A stretch of 44,301 nucleotides of DNA from Pseudomonas sp. PB101 (lineage in GTDB: Bacteria > Pseudomonadota > Gammaproteobacteria > Pseudomonadales > Pseudomonadaceae): NCBI RefSeq assembly GCF_009764265.1, contig NZ_RWIR01000068.1, positions 1-44,301 on the forward strand, in the 5' to 3' direction. The notes under the pieces are model-generated. The model was given only the letters and a program-made list of their open reading frames with translations, searched no databases and was not told where the DNA came from. The position numbers and the translations under genes are program-made. This document shows positions 33,479-40,622 of the stretch, in pieces (within the stretch, counting starts at the first letter, position 1; each line of letters opens with the position of its first letter).

Positions 33479-35949
33479 ACAAGATCAAGTATTACTTCTT
33501 GCGCTATCAGCCCTACATTCTCGGGGTGTGCTTTTTCCTCACGATCTTCGTGGTGTGGGGCATCGGACGCGCGTTCGACTTCAGTTCGCTCAACAGCCTG
33601 CTGACCGGCATCGGGGTGTTCCTGGTGCTGTCCGCCGGCTACGTGCTGCTGCTTTATCGGGGCGTGTCCCGGCATCACAACCTCGAAGGGCTGCTGCGCG
33701 ACGATGCCGACCAGGCCGTGTTGAACGCGAGCCCGGCAGACCGCGAGGAAGTCAGCCTGTTGCGCGAGCGCCTGTTGCAGAGCATCGAACGCCTGCACAG
33801 CAACAAGCCCCGGGGCAGCAACCCCAAGGATGCGCTGTACGCCCTGCCCTGGTACCTGGTGGTCGGGCAGCCGGCGGCGGGCAAGAGCACCATGCTCTAC
33901 CAGTCGGGCCTCAATTTCCCCTATGCCGAGCGCGAGGGTGTGCGGGTCGCAGGTCTGGGTGGCACGCGCAACTGTGACTGGTTCTTCAGCTCTGAAGCGG
34001 TCCTGCTGGATACCGCCGGGCGCTACATGAACAACCAGGAAGAGGCCGGCAAATGGCGCGCATTCCTGCAACTGCTGCGCCAGCATCGCCAGCGCCGGCC
34101 ACTCAACGGCCTGATCGTCACCGTCAGCATCCACGACATCCTGCAAACCTCGCTCGACGATCAGGAGCGCATCGCCAAGCGCCTGCGCGAACGCATCCAG
34201 GAAACCCATGCCCTGCTGGAAGTGCGCCTGCCGGTGTACCTGGTGTTCACCAAGTGCGACCTGGTGCCGGGTTTCGCACCCTTCTATCGTCAACTGGACG
34301 AAACCGCCCGTGGCGAAGTGATGGGCAAGACCTTCTCCCACAAAGGCTATGAACAGGCCGACTGGGCGCAGCGCTTTGGCGTTGCGATGGACGAGCTGGT
34401 CAGCTACTGGCAACAGGTGGCGAGCCAGCAGCTGGTCTCGCAAGACATCCAGATCACCCGGCAGGATTCGGCGGTGTATCGGTTCCCGCTGGAACTGGCG
34501 GCGCTCAAGCCACGGCTGCAACTGTTCGTCGATGCCCTGTTGCGCGCCAATCCCTATCAAAGTGCCGAACTGCTGCGCGGCTTCTATTTCACCAGCGCCC
34601 TCGATGCCGACCAGCCGGAACTGGGTGGCCACGCGCGCCAGGTGACAGAGCGCTTCTCCCTGGAAGGCGATCGGGAGATCGCCAACGGCAACGCGCAACC
34701 GCACCCGTTGTTCATCAACAGTCTGTTCCGCAAGGTCATCATTCCCGACCAGCACCTGGTGGCGCTGTACACCACCAACCACCGTGAGCGTCGCCGTCGG
34801 GCGGCCTGGATCGGCGGTGTCGGACTGGTCGCCGTAGTGCTGTGCAGCCTGTTGGGCTGGTCGTATGCGAACAACAAAAACACCTTGCAGAGTCTGTCGA
34901 CAGAGTTGACCCAAGCGGCCGCCGATGACCGCGCCGCCACCGGCCAGTACACCGCCTGGCAAACCCTGGACCGCCTGCGCTTCTGGACTGCCGATTACTA
35001 TGCGCATCACCACGACCAAGGTGTGCCGTTGCGCATGCGCCTGGGCCTCTATCAGGGCCACAAGGTGGAGCCGCTGGTGCGCAGCCGCTATTTCGAGCGC
35101 CTGGAAAGTGTGATGCTCAAGCCCACCGCCGACAACCTGACCCGCTCGTTGTATTTGCTGACCACCCTCAAGGTCTATCAGCGCAATGCCAAGGAACTGA
35201 TGCCGGTGACCGGCGTGGACAGCGTCGAACCCAAGGCCCTGCCGAACGACAACCGGGCGCAGTCCATCGCCGCTTTCGGCAAGGCGACGCTGGACACCTA
35301 CGTCATGCTCTCGCGTGCCCAGCGGGAAAAGGCCGACCCTGCGTTCCTGAAAGCGAAAATCCCGGATTACTGGTACCCGGCGATTGCCCGCCAGGTCGGC
35401 AACGCCAGTGTCGCCGCCGCGGACTATGAGTTCGCCAGCCGCCAGATCAATTTCTACAGCGATCAGATCCACCAGCCAGACGTGCCACGGATCCTCGACA
35501 ACGCGTTCCTGATCTCCAGCTCGCGCAACTACATCAACAGCCTGCTGACCCAATCGTTGCGCTCGATCGAAACCATCACGCTGGAGTCGGACACCTTGTT
35601 CGCTTTCGCCCGTGCGGACTTCCAGAGCCTCAAGACTGAAGGTCAAAGCCAGCTCAGCGCGATCGCCGGCAAGCTGCTCAGCACCCCCAACATCGGCAAG
35701 ATCATCATCGCCGGGCACGCCGACCAACTCGGCGACCCGCAGGGCAACCTGCAGGTTTCGAAACAGCGGGCGCAAACCATCAAGACCTACCTGGTGGGCA
35801 AAGGCGTACCCGGCGAGCTGGTGGAAGCCATCGGCGAAGGCAGCAACAAGCCCTTGGTCAAGTGCGACATGCAGCAACCCAGGGCCCAGTTGATCCACTG
35901 CCTGGAACCTAACCGGCGGGTAGAAATCGAAGTGCGCGCACTCAACTGA
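33475..35949 (+). CDS. tagP: TssM-like/OmpA fusion protein, TagP-like peptidoglycan anchor
   Basis: The product has 824 aa. Membrane helices lie near residues 10-30 and 42-62, followed by an IcmF-type NTPase domain with Walker A (GQPAAGKSTMLYQSG, about residue 128). A third helix lies near 442-462, then a periplasmic region, and residues about 705-824 form an OmpA-like peptidoglycan-binding domain (IIIAGHADQLGD, then NLQVSKQRAQTIKTYL and PNRRVEIEV). The first 460 residues resemble the same part of TssM, but the long periplasmic TssM domain is replaced. TagP proteins are known T6SS peptidoglycan anchors; the symbol is from memory. With a short TssL, this protein likely anchors the machine to the wall. 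Confidence 0.85.
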   Translation: MNKIKYYFLRYQPYILGVCFFLTIFVVWGIGRAFDFSSLNSLLTGIGVFLVLSAGYVLLLYRGVSRHHNLEGLLRDDADQAVLNASPADREEVSLLRERLLQSIERLHSNKPRGSNPKDALYALPWYLVVGQPAAGKSTMLYQSGLNFPYAEREGVRVAGLGGTRNCDWFFSSEAVLLDTAGRYMNNQEEAGKWRAFLQLLRQHRQRRPLNGLIVTVSIHDILQTSLDDQERIAKRLRERIQETHALLEVRLPVYLVFTKCDLVPGFAPFYRQLDETARGEVMGKTFSHKGYEQADWAQRFGVAMDELVSYWQQVASQQLVSQDIQITRQDSAVYRFPLELAALKPRLQLFVDALLRANPYQSAELLRGFYFTSALDADQPELGGHARQVTERFSLEGDREIANGNAQPHPLFINSLFRKVIIPDQHLVALYTTNHRERRRRAAWIGGVGLVAVVLCSLLGWSYANNKNTLQSLSTELTQAAADDRAATGQYTAWQTLDRLRFWTADYYAHHHDQGVPLRMRLGLYQGHKVEPLVRSRYFERLESVMLKPTADNLTRSLYLLTTLKVYQRNAKELMPVTGVDSVEPKALPNDNRAQSIAAFGKATLDTYVMLSRAQREKADPAFLKAKIPDYWYPAIARQVGNASVAAADYEFASRQINFYSDQIHQPDVPRILDNAFLISSSRNYINSLLTQSLRSIETITLESDTLFAFARADFQSLKTEGQSQLSAIAGKLLSTPNIGKIIIAGHADQLGDPQGNLQVSKQRAQTIKTYLVGKGVPGELVEAIGEGSNKPLVKCDMQQPRAQLIHCLEPNRRVEIEVRALN

Positions 35950-36112
35950 GCCTGCGCGCGCTGTGAAGAAATACCGGCATCCGGGTCATCTCGACGAGAG
36001 GCCCGGGCTGGCATAAGACACCTCTGTTGATCGATTCAAAGAGGTTAAAACGAAGGGCTGTGACCTGCTCGCAGGTGACATCCCTTTAAATGAAGGTAAG
36101 GAGAATATAGAA
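35950..36112 (+). promoter_or_regulatory. hcp leader region with two hairpins
   Basis: The 163-base gap between tagP and hcp contains a hairpin at 35981-36006 (CCGGG/CCCGG around an inner CTC/GAG) and a long imperfect one at 36053-36086, where a 16-base arm (AAGGGCTGTGACCTGC) pairs with its near-complement across a 2-base gap with two mismatches. No run of U follows. AAGGAG (36098-36103) precedes the hcp start. The structures may stabilise hcp mRNA or mark an independent promoter. Confidence 0.5.
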
Positions 36113-36631
36113 ATGGCATTTGACGCATACATCCAGATCGACGGCATTCCAGGTGAAGTTCTGGACGACAAACACAAGGATTGGATCGAAGTGCTGGGCT
36201 ACGAGTACGGCGCAACCCAAGCGACTTCCGCGACGGCCAGCTCTTCGGGCGGCGCTTCGTCGGAGCGTGTTGCGTTGAGCGACTTCAAGATCCGCAAAGC
36301 CGTGGACAAGGCTTCGGCCAAGCTGTTCGAACACTGCTGCAATGGCAAGCACATCTCCAAGATCCAGTTGAACGTGAACCGCGCCGGTGGCGACAAGGTG
36401 ACCTACCTGACCATCAACCTGGAAGAAGTCGTGGTGTCGTCCGTGAAAGCGCTCGCTGGCGGCAACCAGAGCGGTGAAGACAAGGCCGTAGGCGATCTGC
36501 CGATCGAAGAAATCAGCTTCAACTTCGCTCGCATCAAGACCACCTACACCCAGCAGAGCCGTGCCGATGGCCAGGGCGGCGGTAACGTCACCGGTGGTTG
36601 GGATCGCACCGCGAACAAGGTTTTCGCATAA
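36113..36631 (+). CDS. hcp: T6SS tube protein Hcp (TssD)
   Basis: This 172-aa protein has the Hcp fold pattern: MAFDAYIQIDGIPGEVLDD, HKDWIEVLGYEYG, VALSDFKIRKAVDKASAKLF, FEHCCNGKHISKIQLNV and a C-terminal FARIKTTYTQQ. Hcp hexamers stack into the inner tube of the T6SS and carry small effectors. A serine/alanine-rich loop near residues 35-50 (ATQATSATASSSGG) is typical. AAGGAG precedes the start. hcp is separated from neighbours by hairpins on both sides, so its level is probably set apart from the rest of the operon, as expected for a protein needed in high amounts. Confidence 0.98.
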   Translation: MAFDAYIQIDGIPGEVLDDKHKDWIEVLGYEYGATQATSATASSSGGASSERVALSDFKIRKAVDKASAKLFEHCCNGKHISKIQLNVNRAGGDKVTYLTINLEEVVVSSVKALAGGNQSGEDKAVGDLPIEEISFNFARIKTTYTQQSRADGQGGGNVTGGWDRTANKVFA

Positions 36632-36645
36632 CACCGTGGTAATGA

Positions 36646-36669
36646 CGGGCCGCGCACGCGGCTCGTTTT
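36646..36669 (+). terminator. Terminator-like hairpin after hcp (first)
   Basis: CGGGCCGCG pairs with CGCGGCTCG across a two-base gap (one G-U pair) and is followed by TTTT. It begins 15 bases after the hcp stop. Confidence 0.7.
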
Positions 36670-36672
36670 CGG

Positions 36673-36706
36673 CACCGTGCCTGCCCGGCGGGCGCGGTGT
36701 TCTTTT
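36673..36706 (+). terminator. Terminator-like hairpin after hcp (second)
   Basis: CACCG pairs with CGGTG, with nested GCC/GGC pairs and G-U pairs inside, followed by TTCTTTT. With the hairpin just upstream it makes a double barrier between hcp and tssA, so tssA depends on readthrough or a promoter very close to its start. Confidence 0.65.
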
Positions 36707-36725
36707 AGTCTGATCAGAGTTTCCC

Positions 36726-37823
36726 ATGTCTGAATTTCTCAACGACCTTTCGCTGGCCGAACTGACCGCGCCCATCAATGAGGGGAGCGGCGAAGACCTG
36801 AGCTTTTCCACCTTGTTCGATCAGGTGAAAGAAGCACGGCGAGCAGACCCCGATTATTTGACCCAGGGTGACTGGCAAACCGATCTGAAGTCCTCCGACT
36901 GGGATCTGACCCTCACCCTGGCAGCCCAGGGCCTGGCTCGACAGAGCAAGGACTTGATGCTCGTCGCCTGGCTCAGCGAAGCCCTGGCGCACAAGTACCA
37001 TTTCACCGGCATCACCTTCGGCCTGACCCTGGCCGAACGCCTACTGGACAATTTCTGGGCCGGCCTCTTCCCTTCCCTCGAGGATGGGGTCGATGAACGC
37101 GCTGCCCGCCTGGCGTGGATGAAAACGACCCTGGCGGATGTCGTGGGCGGACTGCCCATCACCCAGGGCCAGCAGTACGGCCTGCTGCGTTACGACGAAT
37201 CCCGGCACATCGAAAACCTTGGTTTGCAGAACCCCCAGGCCATGCGCGCCGCCCTCGACGAAGGCAAGATCAACGCCGAGGTGTTCCAGCGTTCGGTGGT
37301 GCTGACCGACTCCGACCACCTGCGCCTCAAGGCCGGCGAAATTGCCGCCAGTCTCAATGCATGCCAACAACTGCAGAGCACCGCCGACAGGCTGTTCGGC
37401 CATGACGCGCCAAGCTTCGCCGGGCTCCATGACGTGTTGTCCCGCGCCGGCCAACTGGCCGAGAAACTGCTCAAGGACCGCGGCATCGAACTGCACCCGG
37501 CCCCTGTCGCCCCCACCCCGACCGTCGCCGAAAGCGCCGGCGCACAACCTGCAGGTGCGGCAATGACCCAGACCCGGCAAGACACTCCCGTCACACCACT
37601 GCGCACCACCCCGCAAACCCGCGACGAGGCGTTCACCCTGCTGGCGGGCATCGCGCAATTCTTCAAGCAGACCGAACCCCAGAGCCCCGTGCCCTACCTG
37701 ATCGAACGCGCGATCAAATGGGGCAACATGCCGCTCGAGGGTTGGCTGAATGATGTGATCAAGGACAGCAATGTGGTGGACAACATTCGTGATGTGCTGG
37801 GGACGAAGGACGCGAAGTCCTGA
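36726..37823 (+). CDS. tssA: T6SS protein TssA (ImpA_N domain, short-type)
   Basis: The product has 365 aa. The N-terminal ImpA_N region is seen in LSFSTLFDQVKEARRADPDY, WQTDLKSSDWDLTLTLAAQG and LLDNFWAGLFPSLEDG. A Pro/Ala-rich linker at about residues 255-300 leads to a helical C-terminus (DEAFTLLAGIAQFFKQTEPQ, then PVPYLIERAIKWGNMPLEGW). TssA organises baseplate and sheath polymerisation. The length suggests the short TssA class. It is the last gene of the T6SS locus, after a strong terminator, as in K1-type clusters. Confidence 0.93.
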   Translation: MSEFLNDLSLAELTAPINEGSGEDLSFSTLFDQVKEARRADPDYLTQGDWQTDLKSSDWDLTLTLAAQGLARQSKDLMLVAWLSEALAHKYHFTGITFGLTLAERLLDNFWAGLFPSLEDGVDERAARLAWMKTTLADVVGGLPITQGQQYGLLRYDESRHIENLGLQNPQAMRAALDEGKINAEVFQRSVVLTDSDHLRLKAGEIAASLNACQQLQSTADRLFGHDAPSFAGLHDVLSRAGQLAEKLLKDRGIELHPAPVAPTPTVAESAGAQPAGAAMTQTRQDTPVTPLRTTPQTRDEAFTLLAGIAQFFKQTEPQSPVPYLIERAIKWGNMPLEGWLNDVIKDSNVVDNIRDVLGTKDAKS

Positions 37824-37883
37824 TGGCCATCAGGTAACGCCATCCCCTTCCTTCTAGCCCACCTTGAAAGATCAATAGATAAC

Positions 37884-37955
37884 CTGTGGCGAGGGAGCTT
37901 GTCGGATCGCCGCACCGTCCCGCTGGGGCGCGAAGCGGCCCCCCCCCAAAAAAAA
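37884..37955 (+). repeat. REP element with C9-A8 homopolymer
   Basis: A Pseudomonas-type REP (beginning CTGTGGCGAGGGAGCTTG) ends in GCGAAGCGGCC, nine C in a row (37939-37947) and eight A (37948-37955). Its inverted partner lies at 38915-38957 beyond the small gene. Confidence 0.8.
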
Positions 37956-37979
37956 GGTTCATCACGGATTACCGAGAAA

Positions 37980-38077
37980 CTGTAGGAGCCGGCTTGCCGG
38001 CGATGGACTCAAGTGCAGTGCGTTTATCCAGTTTTCACGCGTTATCGTTAACGACCATCGCGAGCAGGCTCGCACAG
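37980..38077. repeat. BIME: inverted REP pair around a 63-bp spacer, copy 1
   Basis: REP arms CTGTAGGAGCCGGCTTGCCG and a degenerate inverted arm ending GCTCGCACAG flank a spacer. Bases 37999-38061 are identical to 38801-38863, in the same orientation. Confidence 0.85.
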
Positions 38078-38119
38078 AAGAGCACTACATAGTCCTCCCC
38101 GGGCGACCAGCAAGTGCTC

Positions 38120-38398
38120 GTGAAGCAACTCTTTGAGTAATCGAGTTGCACTTCAAAACCCATCTCGCTAACCTTCGTCCCGTCGCTGCCAATTCAGCGA
38201 ACGGGTGTGGTAGCCCGGTTTCTTCATAGACCCAGAACGCCTCAGGGCGTTTTTTTGTGCTGGCTGCTTTGTGGCGGCTGTGCATGGGAGGCTTCGGCCT
38301 GCCGGGTTCCTATGACCGGTCTACCACCCTGTGTACAGCCGTCTCCCTATTTTGCGTGGTAGCGGATGGGGAGAGGCTCACTTCATAGGAGCTTCACA
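38120..38398 (+). promoter_or_regulatory. Structured leader with intrinsic terminator upstream of a DUF6124-like gene
   Basis: Several hairpins appear in order: CGCTG/CAGCG near 38191-38207, the terminator ACGCC-TCAG-GGCGT plus seven T at 38239-38258, and a UUCG-capped AGGC/GCCT at 38289-38300. GGGTGTGGTAG near 38206-38216 is nearly complementary to CTACCACCC near 38321-38330, giving a long-range stem enclosing the terminator. A conserved-looking block like this precedes DUF6124/DUF3077 genes in Pseudomonas (from memory). It may be an attenuator or a short RNA. Confidence 0.45.
38239..38258 (+). terminator. Intrinsic terminator in the leader
   Basis: ACGCC pairs with GGCGT across a TCAG loop and is followed by seven T. 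It lies 140 bases before the next gene start. Confidence 0.75.
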
Positions 38399-38707
38399 AT
38401 GATAAAACCAACTCCGAATCCCCCTGAAACGGACGGTCAGATCGACTCCGATTCCGAACACTCATCCCGCAAGCCTGCAGCGGCCACGCGACGTCCAAGC
38501 CCAATCTTCACCATCGCCCCCAACGTCAACAATGAAACCCTTCTGGTTCACGCCTGTGAAACCCTTGCTTCAGCCAGTGTCATGGCCAGTGAACTGGCGT
38601 TTATCCTTTCTGGCCCAAAATGCAATTTGGCGCTGGGGATTCAACAGATGATTGCCTTGGCAGAGTTGTCGGTGAACCGAGTGCTGGATCAGGTAGATCC
38701 GCAGTAG
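38399..38707 (+). CDS. DUF6124-like small protein
   Basis: The product has 102 aa from ATG 38399, with TAGGAG at 38386-38391. It starts with the typical Pseudomonas pattern IKPTPNPPETD, then a polar linker, then a helical C-terminal half (NNETLLVHACETLASASVMA, ELAFILSGPKCNLALGIQQM, LAELSVNRVLDQ). This matches the family I recall as DUF6124 (formerly DUF3077), whose function is unknown. It is a stand-alone gene surrounded by REP elements, and many Pseudomonas genomes carry several copies. Confidence 0.8.
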   Translation: MIKPTPNPPETDGQIDSDSEHSSRKPAAATRRPSPIFTIAPNVNNETLLVHACETLASASVMASELAFILSGPKCNLALGIQQMIALAELSVNRVLDQVDPQ

Positions 38708-38765
38708 CGGGCGAGGGCATTTTTGGGTTCTTCACGCAATCCCGGGAAAGGCAGATAACGCAACA

Positions 38766-38883
38766 CCTGTAGGAGCTGGCTTGTCGGGTCGCCGCATCGT
38801 GGCGATGGACTCAAGTGCAGTGCGTTTATCCAGTTTTCACGCGTTATCGTTAACGACCATCGCCAGCAAGCCGGCTCCTACAG
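38766..38883. repeat. BIME: inverted REP pair around the same 63-bp spacer, copy 2
   Basis: CCTGTAGGAGCTGGCTTG and the inverted AGCAAGCCGGCTCCTACAG flank the spacer. The 63-base block at 38801-38863 repeats copy 1 exactly. Confidence 0.87.
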
Positions 38884-38914
38884 TTCCCCGGGATTCCGTG
38901 AAGAACCAAAAAAA

Positions 38915-38957
38915 GGACTGCTGCGCAGTCCAACGGGAGCAAGCTCCCTCGCCACAG
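38915..38957. repeat. REP element, inverted relative to 37884
   Basis: A GGACTGC-TGC-GCAGTCC stem (38915-38931) is followed by CGGGAGCAAGCTCCCTCGCC and ACAG, the reverse complement type of the element at 37884. Confidence 0.8.
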
Positions 38958-39102
38958 ATATAGCGTTCGCCCCCTCCTCAACAGCATATCCCCCCACCCG
39001 GCGTAAACCCGTGCCCGCCGCTTGTCCGCTGCTACCCGCTGCGCGAACTTTTACCTGCCATCCAGCCAGAAACTCCGTTCGGGGACTTGCGTCATCGGTA
39101 TT

Positions 39103-39114
39103 ATGGTATACCAT
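39103..39114. promoter_or_regulatory. Perfect palindrome ATGGTATACCAT, likely GntR-type operator
   Basis: This 12-base perfect palindrome is 39 bases before the first gene of the catabolic cluster. Sites of the form TGGTATACCA are typical of GntR (FCD) regulators. No regulator gene is present in the window, so the assignment is by site type only. Confidence 0.6.
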
Positions 39115-39153
39115 CAGACGCACAGACACCCAAAACCTCCTACGGAGCAGCTC

Positions 39154-39744
39154 ATGAGTTTCGAAATCCGCAAGATCGTCAGCTATGTCGAAGAAACCTT
39201 TATTGAAGGCGGCAAAGCCACCGATAAGCCCGTGACCATGGTCGGTCTGGCCGTGGTGATGAAAAACCCCTGGCTGGGCAACGGTTTCGTCGAAGACCTG
39301 AAACCACAGATCCGCGCCAACTGCTCCGACCTCGGCGCGCTGATGGTCGAGCGCCTGGTGGGCATCATTGGCGGTGCCGAGAAGATCGAGGCTTATGGCA
39401 AGGCTGCGGTGGTCGGCGCCGATGGCGAAATCGAGCACGCTTCGGCGGTGATCCACACCCTGCGCTTCGGCAACCATTACCGTGAAGCGGTCAAGGCCAA
39501 GAGCTACCTGAGCTTCACCAACAAGCGCGGCGGCCCGGGCACTTCGATCCAGATCCCGATGATGCACAAGGACGACGAAGGCCTGCGCTCGCACTACATC
39601 ACCCTGGAAATGCAGATCGAAGACGCACCGCGTGCCGACGAAATCGTCGTGGTCCTGGGTTGCGCCGACGGCGGCCGCCTGCACCCGCGCATCGGCAACC
39701 GCTACATCGACCTGGAAGAACTGGCCGCCGAAAAAGCCCAGTAA
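39154..39744 (+). CDS. Amino acid synthesis family protein (DUF1185)
   Basis: From ATG 39154 (MSFEIRKIVSYVEETFIEGG) the product has 196 aa. It shows the DUF1185 pattern: KPVTMVGLAVVMKNPW, GALMVERLVGIIGGAEKIEA, KAAVVGADGEIEHASAVIHT and SIQIPMMHKDDEGLRSHYIT. The annotated family name does not reflect a proven reaction. A position at the head of a cluster with hydrolase, aldehyde dehydrogenase and flavin reductase suggests a catabolic role, perhaps on an amide or ring-derived compound. The ORF is open back to 39022 but the ribosome site (CGGAG) supports 39154. The palindrome upstream may control it. Confidence 0.85.
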   Translation: MSFEIRKIVSYVEETFIEGGKATDKPVTMVGLAVVMKNPWLGNGFVEDLKPQIRANCSDLGALMVERLVGIIGGAEKIEAYGKAAVVGADGEIEHASAVIHTLRFGNHYREAVKAKSYLSFTNKRGGPGTSIQIPMMHKDDEGLRSHYITLEMQIEDAPRADEIVVVLGCADGGRLHPRIGNRYIDLEELAAEKAQ

Positions 39745-39788
39745 CCGCCCAGCAGAACGACAACAAGAAGGCATTGCAGGAGCGCTCC

Positions 39789-40622
39789 ATGATTCGGCTC
39801 ACCGCTGAACTCACCCCGGCTGGCACCAGTTACCTGGCGACCGGCCAAGGCCAGCCCGTGGTCTTGATCCACGGCGTGGGCCTGAACAAAGAAATGTGGG
39901 GCGGCCAGATCGTTGGCCTGGCCACGAACTATCGCGTCATCGCCTACGACATGCTCGGCCATGGCGCCAGTCCGCGCCCTGAGAGCGGCACGCCGCTGCT
40001 CGGTTATGCCGACCAGTTGCTGGAGCTGCTCGACCACCTGCAATTGCCCAAGGCAACGGTGATCGGCTTTTCCATGGGCGGGCTGGTGGCGCGGGCGTTT
40101 GCCCTGCACTACCCGCAACGCCTGGAAGGCCTGGTGGTGCTCAACAGCGTGTTCAACCGCAGCGCCGAACAGCGCGCCGGGGTCATCGCCCGCACCAGCC
40201 AGGCTGCCGAACACGGGCCGGATGCCAACGCCGAAGCGGCGCTGTCGCGCTGGTTCAGCCGTGAATACCAGGCCGCGAACCCGGCGCAGATCGCCGCGAT
40301 TCGCCAGACCCTGGCCGGTAATGACCCGCAGGGTTACCTGACCACTTACGAACTGTTCGCCACCCAGGACATGTACCGCGCCGACGACCTGGCCAGCATC
40401 CGGGTGCCGACGCTGATCGCCACTGGCGAACTGGACCCCGGCTCGACTCCGGAAATGGCCAGGCAACTGGCCGAACGCATTCCCGGCGCGACCGTTGCCG
40501 TGCTCGCCGAGCAACGGCATATGATGCCCGTAGAATCGCCACGCCTGGTCAACCAGCTGTTGCTGGAGTTTCTGCAGGCCGCGCACTCCCAACAAAACCA
40601 GATCAAGGGGATCGTTGCATGA
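39789..40622 (+). CDS. Alpha/beta fold hydrolase
   Basis: ATG 39789 with AGGAG upstream gives 277 aa. The alpha/beta hydrolase motifs are clear: oxyanion region VVLIHGVGLNKEMW, nucleophile elbow GFSMGG, acid in TGELDPGS and His in LAEQRHMMPVE. It would hydrolyse an ester, amide, carbamate or C-C bond of a small compound. It is similar in size to RutD and 3-oxoadipate enol-lactonase relatives. Its stop overlaps the next start (ATGA), so it is coupled to the aldehyde dehydrogenase. The substrate is unknown. Confidence 0.9.
   Translation: MIRLTAELTPAGTSYLATGQGQPVVLIHGVGLNKEMWGGQIVGLATNYRVIAYDMLGHGASPRPESGTPLLGYADQLLELLDHLQLPKATVIGFSMGGLVARAFALHYPQRLEGLVVLNSVFNRSAEQRAGVIARTSQAAEHGPDANAEAALSRWFSREYQAANPAQIAAIRQTLAGNDPQGYLTTYELFATQDMYRADDLASIRVPTLIATGELDPGSTPEMARQLAERIPGATVAVLAEQRHMMPVESPRLVNQLLLEFLQAAHSQQNQIKGIVA

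Noticed and set aside
33349..35898. 849-codon open frame opposite the TagP-like gene
   Set aside because: Shadow; it spans the tagF end and the TagP-like gene without own signals.
37884..38957. Possible CRISPR array (repeat, spacer, repeat pattern)
   Set aside because: The repeats are palindromic REP elements in opposite orientations, the spacer is itself repeated, and no cas gene is present.
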